A stretch of 64,000 nucleotides of DNA, taken from Megascapheus bottae. Its lineage: Eukaryota > Chordata > Mammalia > Rodentia > Geomyidae. The stretch spans positions 2,933,001 through 2,997,000 of the forward strand of contig JANJXV010000030.1 in the NCBI GenBank assembly GCA_024803745.1, read 5' to 3'. Both the position numbers and the translations under genes were made by a program. The notes beneath the pieces are model-generated. The model was given only the letters and a program-made list of their open reading frames with translations, made no database searches and had not been told where the DNA came from. Shown piece by piece: positions 23,801 to 35,770 of the stretch (the stretch's first letter is position 1; the number at the start of each line of letters is the position of its first letter).

Positions 23801-26800
23801 AAGCAACAGTGATACTCACTAGACATTACATTGGAAATGAACTTTACAACTTGGAGGGAAAGGGAAAAGAGTCCGGAGGGAAATGGGAGCAGATGAGAGT
23901 GGGTCACGTTGTGAGAAACTATGTAACTGTACTATATACTAACGTAGCTCCAACCCTTTACAATAGGATAGTTTAAAATCGAATCCATTTTGAATGTCGG
24001 GTTCCAGAATGCCTTGAATGCTTCACTTGGTTTTTCTCAGAGATCTAGCAATGGTCCGACCCAAGTAAGCAGATAGAAATTTCTAGAGTTTATTATCTAG
24101 AGGTGACAGCCTCTCTCATACTGGAAAAATGGAAACAATTCCGATTCAGACCACAAATCTGAGGCCGGCTTTGCCTGGCTCTGGAACAGCTCTCGCCTTC
24201 GAACCCACCAGAAGATCTGGCTGTCTGGTAGAAAGATCAGCTCAGAACAGACATTCACTTTAACCGGTATGGCCTGCAGATGATTTCCACTGGTAACTTG
24301 GTATCAGTGAGAATCTATTGAGAAGAAAAACTATTTAGGGTATGTTATGACTTGACAGAAGGCTATCAGCAACCCACGCACAGGGAATTTGAAATCCTCA
24401 AGCCTAAAATATAATATTAGATGTCATATTAGGTATTGGTATTAGATCTACTATTAGCCTGAGACTTTATGTGTGGATATAATACTCTTTCTTGATGGAA
24501 CTTTGTTTTCTGACTTCATTTTGTGAATTTATTCTGAGGAACATGCCTCGTGATTTCACACGGGCATTTCTGCCTGTTGGTAATTCACTTTAGGAAGACA
24601 AATGCATCACCTTTCTCTGAACATTTGAAAAATTGTATGGTCTCGCCCAACTTCCTAAATGAGATGGATGATTTAGGCCTACACTTGGGGATAAGAAAAG
24701 AAATCAGGATTGAGGGCTGTGATGGTGGCTTAGTCCCTTCACAAATGTGGTGGGAATGTAGTGCCATGTTAACATTATTAAGAGGAAGGACTTGAAAGAG
24801 AAAATTCAGTAAGAAGAGTGCCATCATCGTGAATAAATCAGAGACCAGAAGAGCAGGTAATTCATGAAGAGGATGGGCTTCTGGGGGAAAGGTGGTGGTG
24901 AACTTACTTTTTTCTCTGTATCTCAGGCATTGTTTCTCTTTATGAGACACCCTCTGAATTGCCGTAAGAGAGCAAGAAGATGCATGGTGGATACTGGTGC
25001 CTTTTCCTTGCATTTGTATTCCTGCAGAACTATAAATGAAGCCCTGTTCTTTATAAATTATCCAGTCCTAACTGTGACCAAGATAATATCTGCCTTTTTT
25101 CTTTCCTTGAACCTTACCATACCTCTGGCTTCTGTCCCTATTGCTTTTGTTGGATAGCATTCAATAAACTATGGCTAAATTAACATTGGATGCCAAATTT
25201 TACTTGAGATTTTTTTTAACTTGAGATTTGTTGGATTAAAACTATCAACATTTTGTTTAAAAATAATAAACTTTATTTAAGTATCTCACCTTTGCTTGTT
25301 CATGAGCAAAGATGTCTCACTTGTTTTCTTAGTTTTTGTTTCCTCCCTGTAAAAAATTCCCTCTTTGACAAGATTAAAGACCTACAAAAATTGAAATGGA
25401 GTATAAGTTCATCTCCTGAAAATAGACCTTTAAGCTACAATTTTCTACACAGAATGTAACAGTTTCACTTGTGGATGAGGCTTTAAGAGACAGCTCTTTT
25501 TTTTTAAGACAACTATTATAAGAAAAACATTGTTCTCTTGTCACTTAAATTTATGCATTTGATCTTTTCTCATAGAAGATCATCTGTTTAATGCTTTGGA
25601 TAAAGATAGCAAGGAATTAGTTTCACTTCAAATAACTGTCCTACAAGGTACTGACCTGCTATCTTGGCTACTGGAAGCCATGGGGCTGGGTTATTAACAA
25701 TTAACTAAGCTGCATTTGTGACAGGTGATAAGAATGACCTTCTTTAGTGACACAGTTTACAGGTAGGTGAGCAGGAAAGCTGCAGTTACTGTAAGGCATG
25801 AAGGAATTCAAAATGAGCCCCCCTCCACGCATGCACACTGAAGCCACAGCTTTCACCAACTTCATTCTAATATTTACAGGAACGTTTATTACCCTCTGTG
25901 AGGATCAGCCATAAGGAAGTTTGTTTTTCATGCTTGGGTTCCATAAAATAATAGCATCCAGCCTACTTCCTTATATAGACTAAAGCAACTCTTTGTAGTT
26001 TAAAGGGCCCTGTCATAAAGTTGAAATCACATCTGGACCAGTTGGGCTTCAAAAGATTTTACACCTCAAGAATCATTAAGGTTTGTTTTTTTTCATTCCA
26101 TAATAATGACTCAATTAAGCCTTTGCAAACATAGTCAGCATCTCTCTTTATCAACCCTGTAGAAAGGCGGGAGTGTGTTTGTTCACTGATCTTCCTGCGC
26201 TCTTCTGTTCCTTCCTCTTCTGATCCCTCTGACTTGAGCCATCATTTGCCTGATGGTCAAGTATACATTCCAGCTCCAGCCGAGACTTGTCACTGCAGAA
26301 AACAGAGAGGATTATTTGCAGTTTGAGAAATCAGTCCTTAGTATACTGTCTTCCACCGAAACATGAGCAACTACACAAGAAACCGAAAACGCCAAGACTT
26401 ATGTGAGTCAGTACCAGGGCTTCTACGAACTACGCTTACAAGGAGTTAAAAAATCTCAGGAGAAGACAAGGAAGATCAGTGCCGAGAGCCGGGAGACGTT
26501 GGCAGTGCTGCAGACTTTTCAAATACTTCACATGCTTTAAGTGCTGCGCTGGTCTCCACATAGGGAAATGGTGAGGGAGACTTACCAAAATATCCCCGGT
26601 GGAACAGCTTTTCTGATTGCACACAAGTATGAGAACTCTGCTATCAAAGAGTGCAGGTGGTGAAAGTCTTCAGGATTTGGGTCATAATCAAATTCTGCAG
26701 ACTAAAATATCTTGCTCAGGGACAAAAGACAGACAAGTTGAAAAACCTGCAGAAGAATGCCACAAGTCATAGGACAGGAGGGTAGGAGGTTTGGATTATT

Positions 26801-27321
26801 ATACATCTCAAAACCTCCTCTTTTCAGGTTCAAAGATATCATGTAGGTTTGACACTACTTCACAACAACACACTTCCTGGTGGCTGAGGGTTTCTATGAA
26901 TTATTTAGGTGATATTTATTTAAACTTTATATTTACACTAAGTTTGATGGACAGAGAAAATTTGATATATGAATGCCAGGATTACTCAGTCATAAAGAAA
27001 AAAGTGGAGTTATGTCACTTGCAGGAAAATCAGCACAACTGGACTTTATCATACAGAACAAGACAAAGCTTAAAAACCCAAATTCCAGAATAATTTTAGC
27101 ACTGGTGGAATCTAGATTTAAAGATACATATATTCCTGTATATGTACACATGAAAATATATGTACACTAATAAATACATCTATGCAAATAAAAACATACA
27201 AATAAATATGTGCATGTATGCACATATACATATATATAGAGAGAATATTAGTGTAATTATGGAACTATTAAAGAATGAGCAAGAAGGTGGAGGGAAAGAG
27301 GATGGTGGAGTTATTAATGCT
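23801..27321. other. Long unique non-coding stretch
   Basis: About 3.5 kb without SINEs. A weak copy of the dispersed 3' end lies at about 23,918-23,970 (tatgtaactgtactat, then cctttacaatagg). The 142-codon minus-strand frame at 24,585-25,013 matches nothing. AT-rich low-complexity sequence with TATA/CACA steps occupies 27,120-27,250. Confidence 0.5.
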
Positions 27322-27334
27322 AAAATACAATTCA

Positions 27335-27525
27335 GGTCAGGGCCAGGAGTATAACCTCGTGGTAGAGTGTTTGCCTAGCATGTACAAAGCCTTGGGTTTA
27401 ATTCTTTGGTACCACATACACAGAAAAGGCTGGAAGTGCTGCTTTGACTCAAGTGGTAGAGCTCCTGCCTGGAGAAAGCCCAAGGACAGTGCCCAGGCCC
27501 TGAGTTCAAGCTCCAAGACTGGCAA
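27335..27525 (+). mobile_element. IDL-Geo dimeric SINE with target-site duplications
   Basis: IDL: agtgtttgcctagcatgtac, then ggtttaattctttggtacc. Geo: ggctggaagtgctgctttga through gtgcccaggccctgagttca to agactggcaaaa. Direct repeats aaaatacaattca flank it at 27,322-27,334 and 27,526-27,538. It is more diverged than the copies at 12.6 and 54.9 kb (for example gctgctttgactca). Confidence 0.95.
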
Positions 27526-27538
27526 AAAATACAATTCA

Positions 27539-27643
27539 TGTCAATTAAAAAGGAAATCTTCAAAACATAATTTCATAGCCTGGTTTAGCCACAAACATAC
27601 ACATGAAGAATTACAGTTTGTTTCCTGGTTATACATCAAAATC
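27539..27643. other. Spacer between two SINEs
   Basis: About 105 bases of unique sequence. Confidence 0.5.
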
Positions 27644-27834
27644 ACCTGGAGTGTGACATAGTGGTAGAGTGCTTGCCTAGCATGCACGAAGACCCAGGTT
27701 TGATTCCTTGGTGCCACATGCATAGAAAAAAGCCAGAAGTGATGCTGAGGCTCAAGTGGTAGAGCTCTAGCCTTGAGAAAGCCCAGGGACAGTGCTCAGG
27801 TCCTGAGTTCAAGTCCCAGAATGGGCAAAAAAAA
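27644..27834 (+). mobile_element. IDL-Geo dimeric SINE
   Basis: gtggtagagtgcttgcctag, then ggtttgattccttggtgcc (B box one base off), then a Geo tail with gggacagtgctcaggtcctg and gaatgggcaaaaaaaa. The first bases of IDL are poorly kept (cctggagtgtgacatag) and no clear target-site duplication is seen. Confidence 0.93.
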
Positions 27835-28310
27835 GAAAGTTGCCCTAAATAAAAGTGGTTTTGCTCCAAAAACATTAATGAATGTTAAACATAATCTCTT
27901 AATATAGACCATGAAGGAATTGACCACACCGTCCTTCCTTCCTGCTTTCCTTCCTCTGTGTGATTTTTCTAAATGAGGAAGGAACTTTCCATGTTGAAAA
28001 AAAAAATCAACCACACCCAATACAAGCAAAACTTAAACCATGTGAGAAGAGAAAGGAAGAGAGAACGTCTCTGTGGCTGGCTGTCTTGTGTATCTTTGAT
28101 ATTTTTCTTGGAAGGTTTTATACAGAAGCAAGCAGAGTGATTTGTTTTTATTTCCCTTATACTCCCTAACTTGGATGTTTTTGCTTTCTAACAAATAGGT
28201 CTACACACTGGTATACAATCATTAGTAATGGCAATATTATAGAAAATATATTATAAATAAAATCATCGGAATGGTATTATATCCCCTCGAAATCAACATG
28301 TCACTCTTAC
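27835..28310. other. Unique non-coding DNA
   Basis: Short interval between SINEs. No gene or repeat is recognised. Confidence 0.5.
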
Positions 28311-28497
28311 TTTTGTTTCCAGTCCTGGGACTTTAACTCATTGCCTAGGCACTGTCCTTGGGTTTTCTCAAGGCTAATGCTCTACCATTTGAGCCATAGC
28401 ACCACTTCTGGCTTTTTCTGTGGTTCAGAGGAATCAAACCCAGGGCTTCATGCATGCTAGGCAAGCACTCTGCCAGTAGGCCACGCTCCCTGTCCTG
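28311..28497 (-). mobile_element. IDL-Geo dimeric SINE, antisense
   Basis: On the plus strand it reads as the complement: cagtcctgggactttaactc and aggcactgtccttggg (Geo tail), cagcacc-type acttctggctttttct linker, then gaatcaaacccagggcttca and gcatgctaggcaagcactct (IDL). With the two upstream plus-strand copies it makes three IDL-Geo elements in 1.2 kb. Confidence 0.93.
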
Positions 28498-29127
28498 CCA
28501 CTATTTTTATGTTCAAGCTAGCAACAAGAAATGACTGGTGACATAATTACCCTGCACCTAGAAACAAACGGAGATGACAGGGAGATCTTGAGTCTTGAGG
28601 CCTTGTTTGCTGGTGTGAAACAGCTCACTGCATTGCTCATTGCTTTCCAGGCCTACCTTTGATCTGTCCTCCTTTACTACCTAATTAAATGTAAATATTA
28701 TTCCAGGTGGTAGGACTAGGTAAGGGTCCTCTCTGTCCCACTTCTCTAGTTCCTGGAGCTGGCCTCTTCAGAGAAATAGGTGACAGGGAAAGAATCATCA
28801 CACTTCCCTTCTTGTCTTGATACAAGGCCAAGGTGAGATACAACCCAGTGACATTGTGTGCCCACAGCAAAAGGCTACTTCACATCATATGCTTACTCAA
28901 ACACCATTTACAGTGTGACTGGTTGATCCACAAAGGTTTCAGAACGATGAGAAAGCAACAGGGTTAATAATTCTATTTTTTTAATGTTTTCATTATCTTG
29001 AAGGAGTTACCATTCAACAAAGTAGCTTGTGAATAAGTATATCCTGACCCAATAGCAATCCTTCAAAAGTATTTATTGCACTAAGCATGAATGCCATGGG
29101 GTATAACTGGGGACAGAACTCGGGGAC
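28498..29127. other. Unique non-coding DNA
   Basis: Nothing recognised. Confidence 0.5.
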
Positions 29128-29228
29128 ACTAAGAGAGGACGTGACACTGTTCAAAAAGAAATGCACTCATACCCCGACTTAACTGTAAGCCCTCTGTACA
29201 GCACCTCTATCAAAAAATAAATAAAGCA
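29128..29228 (+). repeat. Dispersed repeat 3' end with AATAAA signal
   Basis: Shares caaaaagaaatgcactcata and taactgtaagccctctgtac, then a terminal aataaataaagc, with the stretch at 21,538-21,640. This is the second copy of an unassigned interspersed family. Confidence 0.55.
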
Positions 29229-30320
29229 AATGGGACGCCGTGTGTGTCATATGATTCCAGAATAAAAACTGGAGTTGAATCCTGGAATTCGTATGAGGCT
29301 AATTCATTAGGCTGATTCTAAGGAAAACGAGAAGCCTGGAATCTCCGCTGGACAGTGAAAACAACACAAAGGATGCTACAAACTCTCGTGTGAGAACAGA
29401 CCTGAGGGGGAGCTGGCCTCGCAGGAAGGAGCATTGGTCATGACTGTGATAAAGCGGAGGGGCGACAGCCCTCAGCCAGGTGGGGAGTCTCCAGCCCACC
29501 TGGGAGAAACCTTCCCCAGCATTCTCCAGTCTCACCTCTCCCTGCACCGCTCCCTGGACATCCAGCTGCCATTTACATCTACACAAAAGGACTGCTACCA
29601 TCCTCATCGGGAGCATATTGAATACCCAGCCTCCGGCTGGCCCTGCCCTGGAGTCCTTCTCCCACCGTCTTCCTGGCATCACCATGCACCTGCTCACAGA
29701 GGGCCGCCCACCCACATTTTAAACTCGTTTGCTCCACTCACATCCCAAATAAAAAATAATCACAAATTCCGCCCGCTTTCCTGAATCCATAGACTTGCCA
29801 TCTATTTCAAGTAGAAAAGACATATGTGCCTTTCTCTCTAGAAGCCCTTGCGCCTCGCGTGAGGTAGATCAAATCACTTGTCATTTCTCAGACACCCACA
29901 GAAGCCTGTGCTGCCCTCTTCCTCAAAGCCTGGACCTCCTTAGCTTCCTAATCTCAGACACAGCGGCCTCCCCGGGGACAGGGCCGGCACCTTCTTCCTC
30001 AAGGCCCCTGCCACTTAAGTGTCCTAACACACTCTTCCCCAACAGAATCAGACGCTTCCTCCAGGGCCCTGTTCCGAAGGTTTCTCAGGTAAACAGTATC
30101 TTTGAGCATCTTCTATTCCATATCATCTAGTGTTGCTAGCCAGGGGCCTACGAAGACCTTGCTGACCTCCAGATCTCTGCGTGGGATTTTCACGAAGCTC
30201 TCCACGGTTCAGCTTTATTCCAGGGAGCTCTTGATGTGTGTGATATGTGTGAATCTCTCCCGTGAACCAGCAGCTACGAGAAGCCCAAAGCAGGCCGACT
30301 GTGGCTCCAAGCAGAAAACA
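29229..30320. other. GC-richer unassigned patch
   Basis: From about 29,430 to 30,100 the sequence is clearly richer in C and G than its surroundings and contains several overlapping open frames on both strands (up to 138 codons). No protein family, splice pair or repeat family is recognised. It could be an old repeat or a non-coding exon. Confidence 0.4.
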
Positions 30321-30396
30321 GAGCTGGTGCTTGGCTTAAGTGGTAGAGAGCAAGCCTGGCCAGGTTCTCAGTTCAAATTCCTGGCCTGCCATAAAA
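30321..30396 (+). mobile_element. Geo-type SINE fragment
   Basis: gcttggcttaagtggtagag, then caagcctggccagg and ctcagttcaaattcctggc resemble the Geo tail with an internal deletion. Confidence 0.55.
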
Positions 30397-31388
30397 GAAA
30401 TGAAACACTGGATGAGCAAGAACACTTCTCTTTGTATGTGACAGCATGTTTTCTCAACAACGGCTTCCTTTCCAGGAAATCAGCATGTCAATGCAGAACG
30501 TAAAAGTTTCCTTCCACTAAAATTTCTGTCTCTAACTCTTGGTTATTTCTAAATCAATAGTACACTTTGTGTTCCATCCATGGTGGTAATTATTATTTAT
30601 AATCTTGCCAGAGTCTTTTCCTAACATTTAATGAGCCAAATGAATCTGTCAAACCACTTGGCCCTGCATCTGCTTTTGTGAAAGAAAAAAAAATTCTGAA
30701 ACATACACTGAAAGTGGCTCAGGATTCTTTACTTGTTGAGTCATTTCTGCTTTAAAGTCTTGCACATTTAATATATTATAGCACACGTGGAAACATATGA
30801 TATTGCTTCTACTATCTCCTCGTAAGACAGTCCCATTCTTTATTTTTATTTGATTCATCTGAATTGCCTATGTTCCCTTTTTTTCTAGACCTCATTGAGT
30901 TCACCCTTGAAGACTGGATTTTTAAAACGGAGTCTTCCCAGTCAGATATTGGTTTTTATATGAACAAATTTCCAAGGCCAGGCAAATAGCTGGTGAGTGA
31001 GGCTCTGAAACCTTATCAGAGGAAATGAGGAAGGCCTGGCTTTGAGGTTATGTAAGAGGAGGAAGAAGGCACAAAGCACGGGTATGCCAAAGAGGGGAAG
31101 AGGTCAGCTGGAGAAAACACCTTTCTCCATAACCAACGAATGGCAGGCATTTGCTCAGATGTCAGCCTTGAACATTTTCCTCTGTTTTCACTCAAGAGAT
31201 GAAAAATCTTGGAACTGATTGATCCTGGGAAAGAAGTCGAATGTGCTGCATGAACAACTTTATGGCTCAGTTACCAAGAGCTACATGAGCAGTTCAATTC
31301 AATTAGATGTCACTGAACTGTCAGTTATTATTGAATGTCTTAAAAATCCCCCATGCTTCTGTCTTTCTCTGCCTATGTGCAGATACAA

Positions 31389-31389
<1 letters not shown>
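30397..31389. other. Unique non-coding DNA
   Basis: No gene or known repeat is recognised. Confidence 0.5.

Positions 31390-31437
<48 letters not shown>
31390..31437 (+). repeat. (CA)n microsatellite
   Basis: About 23-24 uninterrupted CA units. Confidence 0.97.
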
Positions 31438-31438
<1 letters not shown>

Positions 31439-31885
31439 CTGTGTGCTTATATTCTGCTAGCATTTTTGCTACCTAAAAGATTGTCCACACTTTATCATGA
31501 GCATTTTATTCCAAACGTCTTGTTAGGAAGGTTCCATTGTCTTCAGCTAGATATGCATTTGTTCCTAGGCTTTTTTTTAAAAAAACTGTTATGCATGTTA
31601 GAAGGGAAGTTAGATGACACTGTATTTATTTTAATTTGTCTTTTTGTTTTTCCAAAAGTGACAAAAGGAAGAATGCTCTTTTAGATTAATTTATGTTTAG
31701 ATAGTGATTTCTACAAGCAAGATCTTTTTTTCACATGTTTAAATAACTCCCTTTGTAAGGTAGATTGTTTAACTTTGACTGCTTCCCTTTAGCAATTATC
31801 TGCTCTATGGTATATCAGGTTGTTAATATTTTTATCTAATATAGCTGGCAAAACTATAGTATGGGCAAAAGTCTGGAATAAAAGT
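31438..31885. other. Unique non-coding DNA
   Basis: AT-rich, nothing recognised. Confidence 0.5.
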
Positions 31886-32012
31886 TGGTCCCTGGCTGGT
31901 TGTGATGGAACTGGCCTAAAATCTGAGCTCCTTGAGAATCAGAGATTGGAGGGTTGCAGTCTGAGGTTGGACCATGCAGCAGTGCCAGGCCCTATCCAAA
32001 AAAAAAAGACAC
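31886..32012 (+). mobile_element. B1-like SINE, diverged
   Basis: ggctggttgtgatggaactg, then gagctccttgagaatcagag and tgaggttggaccatgcagca, a caggccctatcc end and an A run follow the layout of a 7SL-derived B1 element, with heavy substitution. No Geo tail. Confidence 0.55.
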
Positions 32013-32686
32013 TAATATCTAACACACTGAGGGCATGACTGAGATGGTGGCAGACTGCTTGGCTAGCTCCTGGGAAGTCCTCTCAGTCACCCTTCCTGAC
32101 ACCCAGGGAGCCAGGTAGAGAGTGTAAATCACACTGTGATCTGGAGCTCTACTGAGGAACGTGTGGGGGATGGGATGTTCTGGAGAAGGCAAAATTTGTC
32201 CTAGTTATCTCCACTTGGCTAGCAGGAATTGGCTAATGACATGTTTAACTTAGATATGTTGAGAACAAGACACATTCCATTCCTGGTTTTTCAACTAGAA
32301 GGAAATATGAATCCCTGCCATTACTATGCGCCTTGCCCACCCCTGCTCAGCCACGTGTGTGACTTGTACATATATCCAGCGCTCAGTTCTGATTCACCGT
32401 CGGTGGGATGAATTTGTGCTCTGATTGAAGACAGATGAGATTCTCTGAGTTCTGAAGGTTGGCCAAACCTCAAACCCTCCCTTAACTACTTATCTCCACA
32501 TAGTAACTACTGGCACATAATTCACATGGTGACATTCCCAAGACAAATTCCCCAGGCACCTCGCACACGCAGCTGTCCCCACTCTACTAACAGGCGTTGA
32601 CATCAGATGCCGGGGGACATAGGCTTTCTGAGAGTAGCCAGGTCCTATATGTTCTCCCAGGCTAATCAATAGCAACAGGAATCTTA
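32013..32686. other. Unique non-coding DNA
   Basis: No gene or repeat is recognised. Confidence 0.5.
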
Positions 32687-32703
32687 AAAATGTAGCTGCC
32701 TGC

Positions 32704-32809
32704 CAGGCACCAGTGGCTAACATCTGTAATTCCAGCTACTCGAGGCCGAGATCTGAGGATCCCAATTCAAAGCTAGCACAAGAAAGAAAGCCTGTGTGCG
32801 TGCACGCGC

Positions 32810-32853
<44 letters not shown>

Positions 32854-32904
32854 GCAAGCACAGCATCCACGTTCAAGGCCCAGGACTGGCACAAAAAGAA
32901 TAAT
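32704..32904 (+). mobile_element. B1-Geo composite SINE split by a CA array
   Basis: A B1 head (caggcaccagtggctaacat, ctgtaattccagctactcga, gatctgaggatcccaattca) runs into a CA microsatellite at 32,811-32,852. Only the Geo end follows (ttcaaggcccaggactggca) with an A-rich tail. Imperfect 17-bp direct repeats (aaaaatgtagctgcctg at 32,687-32,703 and aaaaatataattgcctg at 32,905-32,921) look like aged target-site duplications, so the insert moved as one unit and the CA array grew inside it or was inherited with it. Confidence 0.8.
32811..32852 (+). repeat. (CA)n microsatellite inside a SINE
   Basis: About 20 CA units preceded by gtgcgtgcacgcgcg, so the block alternates purine and pyrimidine over about 55 bases. 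Confidence 0.96.
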
Positions 32905-32921
32905 AAAAATATAATTGCCTG

Positions 32922-34162
32922 GAAGAAAGCTCTAAGATTTTATAATTAGCCCAAAGAAAGCAAGCACACTCTAAGCAGAGGGAAAGGGGAAAAAACCCAC
33001 ACTTGATCCAAACCACAAACATGATAAACTATAAAGGTGACTCCTTTAACTATGCTCAGGCCTGGGCAGAACTGGTGTGCTCTGTTAACTCTTGGGTCTG
33101 AACATATGGGAGACAGATGCATGCCCAATGGACTTGAGTGCATGCCACTGAAGTGTTTCTGCACCAAAACTCTTGTCCAATCACGTATTATTCCCCCAAT
33201 GAATCTGTTAATAGAAGAAATAATTGCTAAACACCTGCTGTATATTAGCTGCTGTTCAAAGCCCCAAAGACATAAGTCAATATTAAAAAAAGAAATCCTG
33301 CACTGTGGACTCTCCTCCCTAACAAGAGGAGATAATCAATACACAGAATAGTTAAGTTGCAAACGTGAGAGTAAGAGGCTTGGGACATTGGGTAGCGTCC
33401 ATTTACACAGAGCTGTCCGTGTGGCCTCAAGCCGGTGATGTCCAATCAAGATGAGAAGTGGAAGGCTCACCCCGGGCTCTGCCACAAGAGCAAGATTTCT
33501 GTTGTCTTTCAGAGCTTTGCTTGGATCGATTTTGCACACTGCATGGTCCTAAGAGAAGGAATGAAATGAGGCCAGTGTGAGACAGAGGCAGTGGCCATTA
33601 TTTGGATGTGGTAAATTGGTTCTGAGCAATGTTACAACATGGGCTTTGAAGGTGCTTTGAGCTAGACTCGATTTAGGAGATGACCAGGGAGAAATGGGCT
33701 TGCGAGACTGTTCTCATGCCCATCAAATAACATTGGAGGGAGCCGCACCAAAGTCAGAGATAAAAAGGACAATGGAACTAAGTGACATTACAGACCCCTC
33801 GGGATTTGACAGCTTAGCATGGTCTCTTTTTTTCCTGGTGAAAACAATCTCCCTGTCAGGAATGTATATCTTTGGCTCTCTGGGAAGAAATCCTCAGTAA
33901 TCATAACAGCATAGTGATCTGACTTACTCTGGGTGACCAGATTTTAGCCAGGAATTTTGAATTGGAGTATCTCTACCAACAAAATAAGAGGGTTTCATGT
34001 AGAATTTGGAGCTAAGAAGGTATCCATGAGCTTACAGAAACAGAATCCACGAAGCAGAAAGAAAACTGGTGATGTTTAGAGAGCAGAAAAGTTAAGTAGT
34101 TGGTGTTTCCTGAAGTAGAAAGAATCTGTGCTCATTTAATACATTTCTTCCCTTCCTTAAAC
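32922..34162. other. Unique non-coding DNA
   Basis: No gene or repeat family is recognised. Confidence 0.5.
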
Positions 34163-34172
34163 TATTTCTTAA

Positions 34173-34382
34173 TTGCTGGGTGTGGTGGCCTAAATACTTG
34201 CTGACAGCTGAAGATCACAGTTCAAAGGCAACCTCAGCCAGGAAAGTCCACGAGACTCCTATCTCCATAAAAAGCCATGAGTGGACCTGTGGAAGAGCAC
34301 TAGCCTTGAGCAAAAAAAGCTTAGAGACAGAGCCTCGGCCCTGAGTTCAAACCGCAGGACTGTCACAGGGGGAAAAATAGGA
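34173..34382 (+). mobile_element. B1-Geo composite SINE with target-site duplications
   Basis: The B1-like head starts gctgggtgtggtggcctaaa at 34,175 and carries gatcacagttcaaaggcaac. The middle gagactcctatctccataaa leads to the Geo tail (tgagtggacctgtggaagag, then cggccctgagttcaaaccgc). Ten-base direct repeats (tatttcttaa) flank the whole unit at 34,163-34,172 and 34,383-34,392. Because the duplications enclose both halves, head and tail were inserted together, not by two separate events. Confidence 0.9.
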
Positions 34383-34392
34383 TATTTCTTAA

Positions 34393-35770
34393 GATCTTAG
34401 CCTTAAGATAGTTTATATATTTCTTGTTTTATTTAGATATTCTTCTTAACTTCCAAATAAAGATCTGTCCAGCTAATAGATTGTTTAAGTCAGGCACCTG
34501 GAAATCAGCCAGCACTGTGGAAGGGGAAAACTTCCCTTAAGACACTGATGTGTTGTTTTCGTGCTCCTACACCAGTGAGTGCGCCATCCCTATAACCAAG
34601 CAACTGTGATAATTAATCTACACAGAGAGAAGGGTTATTCGGGCCCCTCGTTTGAGGGGTTCATCAGTTAATGGCAGGGAGACCCACTTTTTCCACCTCT
34701 CCTGGGGAGACAGCTAGCCCTGGTGAGGAGTGATGGCAGAACAAACTGCTGGCCTCGGGAAGCCCAAGGAGCCAAGGAAATGGCCAGGAGCCCCGGACAC
34801 CCTTCCAGGCCATTCCCTCGAGGACTCAAGAGCCACACGCAGATTTTCACTTTCTTTCGGATCCACCACTTGCTCCAAGTTCTACCTGTCAACCGTGGAA
34901 GGTTGGGCCTGGGGACTGACCTAGGCTCCCACGACTCTTTCTCCTCTGGTTCCCAAAGGCTCAGCTTCTGGAACCTCATTCCATCTGCCTCTTAAGTCTC
35001 CACAGTGGTGACTTGTGACTTCAGAGTCTATGCTCCCACTCAAGGGGAACACTCAACCCACGAAAGAGATGAACACACGTCACAGCTAGAATGAAGGTGG
35101 GACAGGCACCCGGTAGACATTTCTAAGTCCAAAAGAAGAGGCCTAGGAAACTCGTAAGGAAAGATGAACCAAAGCAAGACCAAACGCCAGTAGGAAACAC
35201 ATTCCCAGATCCTCGTGTCTGGTATCCAGAGCCTGTTATGGAAAAACCACCACAACAAGACAGGCCACTAAGGGCTTGTACACAGGTGGTCTGAGTCTGG
35301 GACTGATTTTTCCTGCTCTTTGCCATTGCCTGTGGTGCATTTTGCATGCAGCTGGCATGGCTGCCTTCCTGCGCTCTCTACTATGGCATTGACTCCTTGT
35401 CTGTAACCACACTCTGCATGAGATCCTCTGAGAACATGGACAGCTCAACGCCAGGAAACCAATCGGACTCACTGGACATTTGTGGATGTCCAAGGAACCC
35501 CAAAACTCCCTTCCAAAAGAATTCTCCGGGAATGCCTTTGAAATGAAGGCTCTGTCTTTGAGCCTGTGATCCTCGAGGTGGGCAGTAAACCTTCAACATG
35601 CAACCTGCAGCAGTGCAAGTTAAGAGGGAAAATGAGACTCGTTCCCCAGGCTCTTCTCGTTAGCAAGGACGAGAGCAGAGATTGCTTCCTTTCATTTGCA
35701 TTAGAACTTGACTCAAAGGCCATTCCAGTGGGATGCATTAGCTACAAGGCAATGCGATCTGCTTTCACTC
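34393..35770. other. Unique non-coding DNA, moderately GC-rich
   Basis: Several open frames of 64-103 codons overlap on both strands between 34,660 and 35,800. None matches a known protein. No convincing splice pairs are seen. Confidence 0.45.

Noticed and set aside
24585..25013. 142-codon minus-strand frame
   Set aside because: No family, no splice context, and overlapping frames on the other strand of similar length.
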